Shown here in pieces: positions 44,927 to 54,169 of a DNA stretch of 64,000 bases. The notes under the pieces were generated by a model. That model was given only the letters and a program-made list of their open reading frames with translations. It was not told the origin of the DNA and ran no database searches. The position numbers were made by a program, and so were the translations under genes. How positions within the stretch are numbered: position 1 is the first letter of the stretch; each line of letters starts with the position of its first letter. Source of the DNA: Nocardia asteroides (GTDB lineage Bacteria > Actinomycetota > Actinomycetes > Mycobacteriales > Mycobacteriaceae); assembly GCA_019930625.1 (NCBI GenBank), contig CP082844.1, positions 62,001-126,000 on the forward strand. Reading direction: 5' to 3'.

Positions 44927-45307
44927 GTGACCGATTTACCAGGCACCGGGACCGCGGCAGGTTTCCGGGCCACACGTGAATTACTCGGCCTTCCGGTCCC
45001 TTGGTGCGCGCGGTTCTTCGCGGTCGCGGAGCGCACGGTCGAGCGCTGGGAGAAGGGGGCCTTCCAGATTCCCGACACCGTGGCTCGCGAACTCGCCGCC
45101 ATCGCGGACGAGACCGAGCAGGTGATCGAGGCCATGGTCGACGCCATCGACGCCGGGGAGATCTCGCCCCGCCTGCACACCTACCGGACCAACGACGACT
45201 ACTGCAAGCACGAACCGGACACCCGCTACCCGGCCACCTGGCATCGCGCGGTGTGCGCCCGCGTCATGATCGAGCTGCCCCAGGTAGAGCTTCAATTCGT
45301 GGAGTAA
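44927..45307 (+). CDS. HTH protein of YdiL/Aca2-like type
   Basis: 126 residues. FRATRELLGLPVPWCARFFAV and ERTVERWEKGAFQIPDTVA form an XRE-like helix-turn-helix typical of DUF1870/YdiL proteins. The GTG at 44927 follows GGGGAGGGG; a GTG at 44900 is the longer alternative. Its 3' end overlaps recO by 44 bases in convergent orientation. Target genes are unknown. Confidence 0.65.
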   Translation: MTDLPGTGTAAGFRATRELLGLPVPWCARFFAVAERTVERWEKGAFQIPDTVARELAAIADETEQVIEAMVDAIDAGEISPRLHTYRTNDDYCKHEPDTRYPATWHRAVCARVMIELPQVELQFVE

Positions 45308-46100
45308 GCGGCTGCCGGGCCTCCGGTCGATCCGGGGCGGCCACAGACGAACTTCCTCCGGCCGTGTCCTTGGACCGCTCGACCAGCGGCAGCGTGCGCA
45401 ACTGACGTTCCAGATGCCACTGCAAGTGCGCCGCGACCAGCCCGCTGGCCTGTCTGCGCACCGCGCCGGGGGTCGCCTCGACCTGCTCCCATTCCCCGCG
45501 CAACAGCGCCACCAGCAGGTCGAGCACGCCGGGGGCGGGCGTCGCCGCGCCCGGTGGACGGCAATGCACGCACACCGCGCCGCCTGCCGCGACATGGAAG
45601 GCTCGATGCGGACCAGGCGTCGCGCACTTGGCGCATTCGTCCAAGGCGGGCGCCCAGCCCGCGAAACCCATGGCGCGCAACAAGAATGCGTCCAGGATCA
45701 GTTCGTGCGGCCGCTGTTTGGCCGCGATGGCGCGCAGTGCGCTCGCGGTGAGCGCGTGCAGCCGGGGGGCGGGCGCGTGCTCCTCGCCTGCCAGGCGTTC
45801 GGCGGTCTCCAGCACGGCGCACGCGGTGGTGTAGCGCCCGTAGTCGTCGATGATGTCGGCGGCGAACGCCTCCATCGTGTGCACCTGGGTGACGGTGTCC
45901 AACGAGCGCCCCGGGTGCAGCTGCACATCGATGTAGGAGAACGGTTCCAACCGTGCCCCGAACCTCGATTTGGTGCGCCGCACCCCCTTGGCGACCGCGC
46001 GCACCAGGCCGTGCTGCCGCGTGAGCAGCGTGACGATGCGGTCCGCCTCACCCAGCTTGTGCTGGCGCACCACTACCGCCTCGTCCCGATACAAACGCAC
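45264..46100 (-). CDS. recO: DNA repair protein RecO
   Basis: 278 residues, GTG start. An OB fold (RLYRDEAVVVRQHKLGEADRIV and FSYIDVQLHPGRSLDTV) is followed by a helical domain and a zinc site with CAKC and CVHC. RecO mediates RecA loading and annealing at gaps. The C-terminal 30 residues are variable and overlap the HTH gene. It matches Rv2362c, between uppS and the amidase. Confidence 0.95.
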   Translation of the reverse strand: MRLYRDEAVVVRQHKLGEADRIVTLLTRQHGLVRAVAKGVRRTKSRFGARLEPFSYIDVQLHPGRSLDTVTQVHTMEAFAADIIDDYGRYTTACAVLETAERLAGEEHAPAPRLHALTASALRAIAAKQRPHELILDAFLLRAMGFAGWAPALDECAKCATPGPHRAFHVAAGGAVCVHCRPPGAATPAPGVLDLLVALLRGEWEQVEATPGAVRRQASGLVAAHLQWHLERQLRTLPLVERSKDTAGGSSSVAAPDRPEARQPLTPRIEALPGAARS

Positions 46101-46189
46101 GTGGTGAGTCTAGTTGCCGCGTCTACGTCGCTGGGTGGTCGCGGCCCCTTGTGGCGAGCCGGCGCGGATGTATGCCGTGCAGGCGGCGA

Positions 46190-46795
46190 TCAGCCGGTCG
46201 GGCGCAGGAGCCCGGAGATGAGGAGCAGCACTGATTGCTGGGTCTGGGCGCGTGCGAGGCCGGGGTCGTCGGCGTGCGCGACGATCAAAGCGGCCTCGCT
46301 GATCACGCTGACGATGAGCTGGGCCAGTACCGGGACGGGGGCGTCGGCGATCAATCCGGCGGCGCGGGCGCGCTCGAGTTGCGCGGTGATCAGGCCGAGG
46401 CCGTGAGCGGCTTCGAATTCGCGCCAAGCCTGCCAGCCGAGCACCGCGGGGGCGTCGGTGAGGGCGATCCGCAGCATCGCAGGTCGCTGGCAGATCTCCA
46501 GGAACAGACCAAGCCCTGCCGCCATGCCGGCCATCACGTCATCGGGATCGACCGCGGCGATGGCGTTCTCGATCTCCGCGGTGGTCTCGACCTCGATCTG
46601 CTCCAGCACCGCGAGGAACAGCCCACGTTTGTCGCCGTAGTGGTGGTGCAGCGCGCCCCGGGTGACCCCGGCCTCGGTGACCAGCTCTTCGGCCGAGATT
46701 CCCGCGAAACCGCGCTCGGTGAACAGGCGGCGTCCCGCCTGTTCGAGCGCGGCCCTGGTCGCGCGCGAGCGGTCTTCCTGGCTACGGCGTGGCAT
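46190..46795 (-). CDS. TetR-family transcriptional regulator
   Basis: 201 residues. The helix-turn-helix is GISAEELVTEAGVTRGALHHHYGDKRGLF. The ATG at 46795 matches the start of homology. It overlaps the alpha/beta hydrolase gene on the same strand by 14 bases, so the two form an operon. The palindrome at 47686 is its likely operator. Confidence 0.9.
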   Translation of the reverse strand: MPRRSQEDRSRATRAALEQAGRRLFTERGFAGISAEELVTEAGVTRGALHHHYGDKRGLFLAVLEQIEVETTAEIENAIAAVDPDDVMAGMAAGLGLFLEICQRPAMLRIALTDAPAVLGWQAWREFEAAHGLGLITAQLERARAAGLIADAPVPVLAQLIVSVISEAALIVAHADDPGLARAQTQQSVLLLISGLLRPTG

Positions 46796-47648
46796 GCAGC
46801 CGAGTGAACTCCAGGATCGATTCCGCGAGCAACTCGGGCTGATCCTCCGGCAGGAAGGTGTAGGAGTCATCGATGAGCCGCAACGTCGCGTTCGGCAGGT
46901 CCCTGGCCAGGCGTTCGGCGAACGACACCGGGAACACCCGGTCCTCGCGCGCCCAAGCCAGCAGTACCGGAGTGTCGATGGCGGCGAAGTGGCGCGCGGC
47001 CTCCAGCGTGTACCGCCGGTGCACCGAGGTCACGAAACGCCGCAGATCTTTTCGGATCGCGGCAGAGTTACGGCTCGGCAGCAGGTAGGAGTCCATGATC
47101 TCGGGCGGGATGGGCCGCTTACTGATATAGCCGAAAGCCAACGGCAGCCGATGCAGCGCGCGGATACGCAGCGCCTCGGTGAAGAGGCGAATCGAGCCGG
47201 GGAGCTTCGCCAGCATCGGAAGCGCCGTGAACGGCTGTGGCAGAAAGCCCTCGTAGCTGTCCACCGCGGCGAGCACCACGCGGCCGATCCTGGACCGGTC
47301 GCGCGTAAGCAATATCTGGGTGATCGCGCCGCCGGTGTCGTTGGCGACCACGGTGACATCGGTGAGGTCGAGGCGTTCGAGGAACGCGGCGACGAGATCG
47401 GCGACCCCGCTCGGGGTGAGATCCGCATGCGGCAGGGGGATCGAGTGCGAGCCGAGCGGCCAGTCCGGCGCGAGGCAGCGGTACCCCGCCGCGGCGACCC
47501 CGGGCACCACTTTGCGCCACAGGTCCGCGTTGGCCAGCAGACCGTGCACGAAGACGACCGGAGCGCCCTCCCCGGTGTCGTGATAGCGAATGCGGCCGCC
47601 GGGCAGATCCACCTCGTGGGTGCGGCCGAGTGATGTGCTGGTTGCCAT
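46782..47648 (-). CDS. Alpha/beta-fold hydrolase, possibly with Asp nucleophile
   Basis: 288 residues. VVFVHGLLANADLWRKV is the oxyanion loop. The nucleophile elbow is VVANDTGGAITQ, with Asp in place of Ser, as in haloalkane dehalogenase and epoxide hydrolase-like members. LLAWAREDRVFP and the C-terminal IDDSYTFLPEDQP supply the acid and histidine regions, though a canonical histidine is not obvious in the latter. The substrate is unknown. It is in an operon with the TetR gene and divergent from the amidase. Confidence 0.85.
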   Translation of the reverse strand: MATSTSLGRTHEVDLPGGRIRYHDTGEGAPVVFVHGLLANADLWRKVVPGVAAAGYRCLAPDWPLGSHSIPLPHADLTPSGVADLVAAFLERLDLTDVTVVANDTGGAITQILLTRDRSRIGRVVLAAVDSYEGFLPQPFTALPMLAKLPGSIRLFTEALRIRALHRLPLAFGYISKRPIPPEIMDSYLLPSRNSAAIRKDLRRFVTSVHRRYTLEAARHFAAIDTPVLLAWAREDRVFPVSFAERLARDLPNATLRLIDDSYTFLPEDQPELLAESILEFTRLHATP

Positions 47649-47685
47649 GAGTCCTCCGAGTCGTTGCGATTCCTCACCACTTTTA

Positions 47686-47704
47686 CATACATACGGTATG
47701 TATG
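47686..47704. promoter_or_regulatory. Perfect TetR-type operator
   Basis: CATACATACGGTATGTATG has 9-base arms around one G. It lies 38 bases upstream of the hydrolase start and about 92 bases before the amidase, within the divergent promoter region. Confidence 0.7.
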
Positions 47705-47796
47705 CCTCCTACCCAGGGTGGATTTCCCGGCACCGTTATGGACGCATGACCAGGTTGGCGTTACGGTTTTTCCGACCACGACGAGACGGAGCTCAC

Positions 47797-49224
47797 ATGA
47801 CGGTGTCCGATCCGGCCCAGGCACCCGACACGCGGGAACTGGGGCTGACCGAACTGGCGGCCGCGATCGCAAGCGGTGCGATCACCTCGACCGCTGCGGT
47901 CGGCGGCGCGCTGGATCGGATCGACGCCGCACAGGGCACGCTCAACGCTTTCCGGATCGTGCGCCGCGAGCGAGCGCTGGCCGAGGCCGCCGACGCCGAC
48001 CGACGGCTGGCCGCCGGGGAACGGCTGCCGCTGCTGGGCGTGCCCGTCGCGGTGAAGGACGACACCGATGTCGCGGGCGAGCCGACCGCGTTCGGATGCG
48101 GTGGCGACTTCGCGCCGAAAACCCGAGACGCCGAATCGGTCCGGCGCCTGCGAGCCGCGGGCGCGGTGATCGTCGGGAAAACCAATACCTGCGAACTCGG
48201 GCAGTGGCCGTTCACCAGCGCCGTATCGTTCGGACACACCCGCAATCCCTGGGACCGGACCAGGACGCCGGGCGGGTCCTCCGGCGGGGCTTCGGCGGCC
48301 GTCGCGGCCGGTCTGGTGCCCGCCGCCCTCGGTTCCGACGGCGCGGGCTCGGTCCGTATTCCGGCGGCGTGGACGAACCTGGTCGGCATCAAGCCACAGC
48401 GCGGGCGGATCTCGACCTGGCCGGAGGCCGAGGCGTTCTACGGTCTCACCGTGAACGGCCCGCTGGCGCGCACGGTCGCGGACGCGGCGCTGCTGCTGGA
48501 CGCGGCGGCCGGCCCGCACCACGGAGACCTGCACACACCGGACCCGATCCACGCCTCCGATGCCGTCGGCCGTGACCCGGGCAAGCTACGAATCGCCCTG
48601 TCGCTCCGCATCCCGTTCACCGCCACCAGAACCGCGCTCGATCCCGGAGTCGAGCAGGCCGTGCGACGCACCGCCGATACGTTGCGCGCACTCGGCCACA
48701 CGGTGACCGTTGCCGACCTGCACTACGGCCTCATGATCGGCGCGTCGTTCCTGCCGCGTTCGCTCGCGGGCATCCGGCGGGTGTACCACCGGATGCCCGG
48801 CCTCGAGGTCGATCCGCGCACCGCCGCCAACGCCAGGATCGGACGCGTGCTCGACGGACCCGCCCTCTACGCGGCACGACGACTGGAACCCTTGCTGCAC
48901 AAGCGGATCGGCAATTTCTTCCGCGATTACGACGTCGTCCTCGCGCCCACCACCGCGACTGCGGCGCCACGCGTCGAGGAGATCGACGGCATCGGCGTCA
49001 ACGCCACCAACAACCTCATCACCGCCGCCTGCCCGTACACCTGGCCGTGGAACGTTCTGGGCTGGCCGAGCGTGAACGTCCCCGCCGGGTTCACCGATTC
49101 CGGCCTCCCCGTAGGCGCGCAGCTGATGGGCACGGCGAACTCCGAACCCCTCCTGATCTCCTTGGCAGCCCAACTCGAATCCGAACTCCAGTGGTACCGC
49201 CACCGACCTGTCCCCTGGTGGTGA
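47797..49224 (+). CDS. Amidase signature family enzyme (AmiA2-like)
   Basis: 475 residues. The Ser-Ser-Lys triad is seen in VAVKDDTDVAG (Lys), GGSSGGASAAVAAG (Ser) and GSDGAGSVRIPA (Ser). LTVNGPLARTVADAALLLDA and the Pro-rich C-terminal strand are typical. It hydrolyses carboxamides. The ATG at 47797 marks the start of homology. In position it matches amiA2 (Rv2363), between recO and era. It is divergent from the hydrolase/TetR operon. Confidence 0.9.
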   Translation: MTVSDPAQAPDTRELGLTELAAAIASGAITSTAAVGGALDRIDAAQGTLNAFRIVRRERALAEAADADRRLAAGERLPLLGVPVAVKDDTDVAGEPTAFGCGGDFAPKTRDAESVRRLRAAGAVIVGKTNTCELGQWPFTSAVSFGHTRNPWDRTRTPGGSSGGASAAVAAGLVPAALGSDGAGSVRIPAAWTNLVGIKPQRGRISTWPEAEAFYGLTVNGPLARTVADAALLLDAAAGPHHGDLHTPDPIHASDAVGRDPGKLRIALSLRIPFTATRTALDPGVEQAVRRTADTLRALGHTVTVADLHYGLMIGASFLPRSLAGIRRVYHRMPGLEVDPRTAANARIGRVLDGPALYAARRLEPLLHKRIGNFFRDYDVVLAPTTATAAPRVEEIDGIGVNATNNLITAACPYTWPWNVLGWPSVNVPAGFTDSGLPVGAQLMGTANSEPLLISLAAQLESELQWYRHRPVPWW

Positions 49225-49440
49225 CCTGAGTTCGAACCCAGTTCAGCCCTTACCATTCCGGGCCGAGCGGGTCAGCGCACGCACGGTGCCGAATCGTGCT
49301 CGGCTTCCACCGGCGCGATGTACCTTGTGAAAGCGCCGAGTCCCCCGCATGTGTCGGTTCGGCCGCCGCGGACCCCACGCGGGTTCTATGCGCCGATGCC
49401 GAATTCCCTCGGCCGACCTTGGAACTCGAGGAGGTGCCCG
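49225..49440. other. Spacer at the left edge of the accessory insertion
   Basis: No gene supported. Relative to M. tuberculosis, where the amidase is next to era, this is the start of about 5 kb of extra DNA. Confidence 0.4.
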
Positions 49441-49545
49441 ATGGCCGATCGTCACGTGTCAGATGTCCATGTCTTGGTCGTGCGCGACGAGGAACTACTG
49501 CTGCCCCAGCGCCGCAGGGCACGTTCCTGGGCCAGTAGCACCTGA
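49441..49545 (+). pseudogene. N-terminal remnant of a Nudix hydrolase gene
   Basis: MADRHVSDVHVLVVRDEELL followed by LPQRRRARSW resembles the first strand pair of Nudix hydrolases, but the frame ends after 34 residues without the GX5EX7REUXEEXGU box. It is preceded by a GAGGAGG site, so a gene start was once intact here. Confidence 0.5.
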
Positions 49546-49583
49546 GATGATGAAGCTGCAGCGATCAGGCCGAGGGCATCGTC

Positions 49584-50426
49584 TTGCTGATCAGATCCGA
49601 GTTGGTTGCACGGGCATATACCCAATTCGCTCAACACTTGAGCAGGCAGATCGCGAGGGTAGCGAGAGCTGATGCCGAACACGGCGTCCGGCCCTTCGCC
49701 CGTGAAGCCCAGAGTGCGGCCGAAGTACTTTCCCAGGCCGACAGAGGATTACGTCATGCTTTCGACACCGGCGACCCGTCGTTCCCGCGTCCGCTGTCGG
49801 AACCCGGCTCAGCGCCGCCGGATCGTTTCTATAACGGAGCACGCCTGTGGCAAGTCGATCAAGTGTTCCCCAGGGCTTTTCGCGGAGACGAAGCCGCAGC
49901 CGAGGAAGGCTATATCCGCACAGCGTCGCACAGCACCGCCGGAGACGTTGTCTACCTCACCGACGGCAGTGACATCGCCGGCGTGTACGGAACGATCACG
50001 AGCTGGACCGATGTCCGCGACGGCACGATGCGGTTCCACCCCGCGGGCATGGTGCTGGGTATCGACGCCAACCGTATCCGGGTGAATCCGATGGCAGAAG
50101 AGGGGCATTCGGCAGCCAACTTCATCGAAGGTGTCAGCGACCGCGTATACACCACCCCGGGCCGCGTAGACACATCCAAGATCGTCAGCGTGGAATTCCA
50201 AACCTACGACGACATCATCTCCAACCCCGACGTAACCCTGGTCGCCGACGGGTTCCCCGGCTTCGAGGGCATTCGGCAAGAGTCGCTACGCGACCCCGCG
50301 GTAGTCGCCGAGCGCCTCACCACCATCGCCGACGCCGTACGCAGAAACTACCCGGCGATCGACGTCACCGTGGGCGCCAACCGTCTCTCCAGCGACGAAG
50401 CCATCAGGACCTTCCTCGCGACATGA
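49584..50426 (+). CDS. Putative cholera-toxin-like ADP-ribosyltransferase toxin domain, possibly 5'-truncated
   Basis: 280 residues from a TTG; no ATG or GTG is available and the frame is open back to about 49554, so the true N terminus may be lost. Residues 85-215 read ARLWQVDQVFPRAF, EEGYIRTASHSTAGDVVYL, GMVLGIDANRIRVN and VYTTPGRVDTSKIVSVEF, resembling the LYRAD / YVSTS / VLGAYSPHPDE layout of cholera-toxin-type mono-ADP-ribosyltransferases. The usual Arg in the first motif is replaced by Gln, so activity is uncertain. No clear immunity gene follows. The C-terminal 60 residues are helical. The assignment is from motif memory and is tentative. Confidence 0.4.
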   Translation: MLIRSELVARAYTQFAQHLSRQIARVARADAEHGVRPFAREAQSAAEVLSQADRGLRHAFDTGDPSFPRPLSEPGSAPPDRFYNGARLWQVDQVFPRAFRGDEAAAEEGYIRTASHSTAGDVVYLTDGSDIAGVYGTITSWTDVRDGTMRFHPAGMVLGIDANRIRVNPMAEEGHSAANFIEGVSDRVYTTPGRVDTSKIVSVEFQTYDDIISNPDVTLVADGFPGFEGIRQESLRDPAVVAERLTTIADAVRRNYPAIDVTVGANRLSSDEAIRTFLAT

Positions 50427-50561
50427 CCAGAGCAACGGCAATCCCGGTCGCGCCGGTCATCGAAGTCCGTACGTGCGGGGTCGGACGAGCGACTCATCGG
50501 TACTTCGCCATTCATCACCCGCACCGCTCCAGCTGGTGGTTGTGCTCGAACAGCACGGTGG

Positions 50562-50780
50562 TCACGGCACCAGGTAAAGGCGTTCATTCGGCAAACGTGG
50601 CAATCCGGCCGGGTCGCCGGGGACCACGGTCACCGCGTCCGGGTAGTGGTGGGCACGCCAGTCCTGTATGAAGCGCGACGCCGCGGTCGCGCAAGCGGCG
50701 AACTCCAGACGGAGATCGTGGAATTGGATGGACAGGTGAACGTCGTCTTCTTCGGGGCGCGGCGACAACTGGGAGTCCAT
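50562..50780 (-). CDS. Hypothetical protein, 72 residues
   Basis: Begins MDSQLSPRPEEDDVHLSIQF and continues with a helical region and a Pro-rich tail. The start lies 4 bases after the stop of the next gene on the same strand, so they form a pair. No domain recognised. Confidence 0.5.
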   Translation of the reverse strand: MDSQLSPRPEEDDVHLSIQFHDLRLEFAACATAASRFIQDWRAHHYPDAVTVVPGDPAGLPRLPNERLYLVP

Positions 50781-50784
50781 GGCG

Positions 50785-51264
50785 TCACCGCCTGCGCTGT
50801 GGTCGGCAAGCTCTGATCGACTCGATGACGGCCATGCCGGATGGGCGGAAGGCGTCGCGTGGTGGTATCACCCAGACGCGGAATCCCGCTTGCCGCGCGC
50901 CTGGCGAGGGCAATGCGATTTGTGCGCCGAAGCGCGACACCGAAACGTTGAGCCGGAACAATTCGGCGAACAGCCTGTTCTCGTCCGGCACGTCCGGCAC
51001 GATCAGGAAGGTCCATCGTTTCGAGCGTGGATGCGAGACGATCGGTCCCAGTCGCACACCCGAATCGTGCATACGTCCCTTCACCGCAGCCCCGAGCTGA
51101 TGCGGCATGGTGATCGCGCCGACGCTGCCCGCAGGCACGATGATGCTTCCGATTTCAGGTTGAATTCTGGCCGGTAGGCCGCAGGTCTCACGATAGAAGC
51201 GGCACCGCGTCGACGGCGTGTCGGCCTGCACCGGCACCAGCACCTGAGTGTCCTCCAACCCCAT
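50785..51264 (-). CDS. Hypothetical conserved-looking protein, 159 residues
   Basis: The ATG at 51264 starts MGLEDTQVLVPVQADTPSTR; the frame is open to 51315. Notable stretches are CGLPARIQPEIGSIIVPAGS and WTFLIVPDVPDENRLFAELF. It looks like an alpha/beta globular protein without a signal peptide or membrane segment. I do not recognise a named family, though similar proteins near XRE regulators in Nocardia are plausible. It pairs with the 72-residue gene and is divergent from the regulator at 51503. Confidence 0.55.
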   Translation of the reverse strand: MGLEDTQVLVPVQADTPSTRCRFYRETCGLPARIQPEIGSIIVPAGSVGAITMPHQLGAAVKGRMHDSGVRLGPIVSHPRSKRWTFLIVPDVPDENRLFAELFRLNVSVSRFGAQIALPSPGARQAGFRVWVIPPRDAFRPSGMAVIESIRACRPQRRR

Positions 51265-51502
51265 CCCCGCATCTCCCTGCTCGTGGTGTGATGAGCACCC
51301 GGCGCCGAGGAGCACGCGCCACCGATCGGCCGCTCACAGCTGATCGGTGTGCCGTTGGCGGGCAACGGCATCGACCCGGCACCGGGTGCTGGAAAAGCGT
51401 GCCCGCAACGAACCAGTGCATAACAGTGCAGAACCGACGTGACAGAGGTTAAGTGCGGGTAGTTTGCTGCTCGGGGTCAGTCGTATAGAGGGGAGCGACC
51501 GT

Positions 51503-52795
51503 ATGGTGGATATCGAGTGGACACCCGTAGAGATTCGCGCGCTCCGTGAAGCAATGCGGCGCAGCCCACTCGAGTTCTCGCGCATGGTCGGCGTAACGAA
51601 GCGGACTCTCAATCTCTGGGAGACCGGACGAACAACAAACCTGCACGAGTCGAGCAAGCGTCTGCTGTACCGCGTTCTGGAGGATGCCGCCGATGATGCG
51701 AAGGAACGGTTCTGGACCTTTCTCACCAGAAGTTGTGGCGGGCCATCCCCGCAGCCGCACAAAGGCGATCTACTTGTCGCGACCGCCGACGAATCGGCGT
51801 CCCTGCTGGCATGGGCTGAGGCGAGTAACGTGGGGCCGCTGACGATCGAAGATTTGCGCCAAAATCTACGGTGGGTGACTCGCGAGTACCTCAGATCGCC
51901 GACGCTGCCGCTTTTTCGGCGTGTGGTCGAGACGCGGGACCAGGCGGTCAAGCTGCTGCAGGGGCGACAACGGCCGCAGCACAGCGTCGAACTGTACGGG
52001 ATTGCCGGATGGTCCATGACGATCCTCGGCTGGATTACGACCGATCTCGGACGCGGGGATATCGCAGAGCGGCACCTCCGCACCGCATGGGCTCTCGCCG
52101 ACAACGCCGACGACAATGAATTGCGCGCCTGGATTCGCGCCGCTCAACGCACTGTGGCTGAGAGGCGCGGGGAGTACGACGCTGCGGCCGCGGCCGCAGC
52201 AGACGGTCTCGGCTACGCCGGTACCGGCTCGGCAGCGCTCCTGCTTGCCAGCGCCCAGGCGATCGACCTCGCTCGCTCGGGCAGAGGGAAGGAGTCCGCC
52301 TCGGCGATGCACTTGGCTCTCGACATCGCGGCTCGGTTGACCGATGAACCAGGACATGACCAGTTCGCAGGGCCGTTCTCGTGCTCACTGGAACGCGCGG
52401 CTGGGTACTGGGCTGACATCGCCCTGGTCAACGGTGACCCGCTGCGGTCGATCGAATACACCTCCACAGCCATCGAGCGATTCCGGAGCACCGCCCCAGC
52501 GCTGCGGAATGTCGGCTCCGAACGTATGGTCCGCTGCCAGCAGATCAAGGGCTATATCGCGCTCGGTGACCTGGACGTCGCTGCCACCGATCTGGCTGAT
52601 ATCGCGGCCACCACACCGGTAGAACACCGGGTTCAACCATTGATCCAGCGAGTAGACGAAATCGCCCAACTGGCATTTGAAGCCGGTGGGGGCGCTGGTG
52701 GAGTGGCCCAGATCGACGAGATCGCAACCGAATTTCGTCAGCTCGCTGATTGGGGAACCTTACCGACGCTGGCGGCCGATCCGGACGGAGAATGA
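51503..52795 (+). CDS. XRE-family regulator with helical repeat sensor region
   Basis: 430 residues. The helix-turn-helix is IRALREAMRRSPLEFSRMVG and VTKRTLNLWETGRTTNLHES. The remaining residues form TPR-like helices (for example AWIRAAQRTVAERRGEYDAA). AGGGGAG precedes the ATG at 51503. It is divergent from the two hypothetical genes and lies 4 bases before the 2H phosphoesterase gene, forming an operon with it. It resembles the regulator at 18216 in architecture. Confidence 0.75.
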   Translation: MVDIEWTPVEIRALREAMRRSPLEFSRMVGVTKRTLNLWETGRTTNLHESSKRLLYRVLEDAADDAKERFWTFLTRSCGGPSPQPHKGDLLVATADESASLLAWAEASNVGPLTIEDLRQNLRWVTREYLRSPTLPLFRRVVETRDQAVKLLQGRQRPQHSVELYGIAGWSMTILGWITTDLGRGDIAERHLRTAWALADNADDNELRAWIRAAQRTVAERRGEYDAAAAAAADGLGYAGTGSAALLLASAQAIDLARSGRGKESASAMHLALDIAARLTDEPGHDQFAGPFSCSLERAAGYWADIALVNGDPLRSIEYTSTAIERFRSTAPALRNVGSERMVRCQQIKGYIALGDLDVAATDLADIAATTPVEHRVQPLIQRVDEIAQLAFEAGGGAGGVAQIDEIATEFRQLADWGTLPTLAADPDGE

Positions 52796-52799
52796 CTTC

Positions 52800-53432
52800 A
52801 TGGCCGAGGATTACACATGGGATCACTGGTGGTGGCGTCCGGGCTGGAAGGCGGGCAAGTCGTTCTACACCTGGCACGTCACCTTCGACAATGATTCCCC
52901 AGCCGGACAACTCGTCGATGCCTTCGAGCCGACTCTTTCACAGATCCCTACGATGCAGCCCGTTGCCCGCGAGGGACTGCACATCACAATCCAGGGCATC
53001 GGATTCACCGACCAAGTGACAGCAGCAGACATACAGCGGATCAGCCAGACAGCCGCAACCTACCTGTCCCGACGTGAACCGTTCGAGGCCCTGATCGGAC
53101 CTCCCTCCGTGGATAACGAGACCATTGGCATGCCGATCGCGAACCCGGAGTGCTTCCGAGCAATCCGCGAAGATCTGCAACGCGCCATCGCTGATGTCTG
53201 GGGCCCCGACCAAGTGCCCGAGCGCGGCGACCGCTTCCGGCCCCATCTGTCGCTCGCCTACTCCACCGGCGTGGCATCAATGCCTGATCTGCGCGACCTG
53301 CTCGCGCGAGATGAGCTGCGCGATATACAGATCGCGCAGGCAGTGACAGCGGTATCGCTCATCGCGCTGAACCGGGACAACCATCGATACGAATGGCGCG
53401 ATATCACCAGGTTTCCGCTGGGTATACGGTGA
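52800..53432 (+). CDS. 2H phosphoesterase (2'-5' RNA ligase-like)
   Basis: 210 residues. The two catalytic motifs are LHITIQG (HxT) and FRPHLSLAY (HxS), spaced about 90 residues apart as in the 2H superfamily. The N terminus has an unusual Trp-rich stretch, YTWDHWWWRPGWKAGKSFYTW. The family acts on 2'-5' or cyclic phosphodiesters in RNA or nucleotides. It is coupled to the XRE/TPR regulator; no RtcB or other RNA repair gene is adjacent. A role in nucleotide signalling is possible. Confidence 0.75.
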   Translation: MAEDYTWDHWWWRPGWKAGKSFYTWHVTFDNDSPAGQLVDAFEPTLSQIPTMQPVAREGLHITIQGIGFTDQVTAADIQRISQTAATYLSRREPFEALIGPPSVDNETIGMPIANPECFRAIREDLQRAIADVWGPDQVPERGDRFRPHLSLAYSTGVASMPDLRDLLARDELRDIQIAQAVTAVSLIALNRDNHRYEWRDITRFPLGIR

Positions 53433-53637
53433 TTCGGACGCAGGCCATGTCACAGCGCTGCGCCGAAATCTCCGTGACCTGACAACCGGCAAGCGATACC
53501 GATCGGCAGCTGTAGGTGTTCTTACGGCGGCTACCCGGGACAGCGGACGGCACTTGCAGAGATCGCCGAGACGAGCCATGCAGCCGGTCAGGGGAGCTGG
53601 CGAGTGCCGGGATGGCCGCCGCGAAATCGCGTCACGG

Positions 53638-54039
53638 TCATGGTTCCTGCCACGTTGTGGCGACCTTGTCGACGGTGACTCTCACGGTGATCCACTGCGG
53701 GTTCGGCCCGGCGAACCCAGGGTAGGGTCCGCCGGTGTACTTGTGCGAAAGCTCAGCGATCAGCACACCGTCCGGATCGTCTTCGAGTGACGCGGTGCCC
53801 TGCACCTGAACGCTGTCGTACGGACTGGCGGCATCGAAGATCACGACAGCCGCCCTGGGATCCCGGCTCAAGTTGACTACCTTGCGGCGACTCTTCGGCA
53901 GCGCGAATACGATGTCGTCTCCGTCGCGCTTGACCCACATCACGGTCGAATGCGGCTTACCGTCCGGTTCGAGCGTGGACAATACAGCGAAGTTCTTGCC
54001 GTCGAACAGCGTTCGTACCTTGTCCGTCAACTGCGCCAT
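53638..54039 (-). CDS. F420-dependent PPOX-class oxidoreductase
   Basis: 133 residues, split beta-barrel. FAVLSTLEPDGKPHSTVMWV and IVFALPKSRRKVVNLSRDPRAAV match the F420-binding FDOR-B/PPOX branch common in mycolata. Such enzymes reduce diverse substrates with F420H2. The 205 bases between this gene and the phosphoesterase hold no gene I can support. Confidence 0.85.
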   Translation of the reverse strand: MAQLTDKVRTLFDGKNFAVLSTLEPDGKPHSTVMWVKRDGDDIVFALPKSRRKVVNLSRDPRAAVVIFDAASPYDSVQVQGTASLEDDPDGVLIAELSHKYTGGPYPGFAGPNPQWITVRVTVDKVATTWQEP

Positions 54040-54169
54040 CAGTCTTCCTTCGGTTCATGTTCCTCTGGTCCGGTGCGCACACTCGGCGGCCCGGTACGAG
54101 TTATGACGATGCGGGCGCGGAGAACTCATCGTCGCGCCGGCAATAACCGACCGGGATGGACAATTCGAC

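Noticed and set aside
50423..50671. Frame overlapping the toxin-like stop by ATGA, considered as an immunity gene
   Set aside because: Composition becomes Arg/Pro-rich and it runs antisense through the 72-residue gene; no ribosome site.
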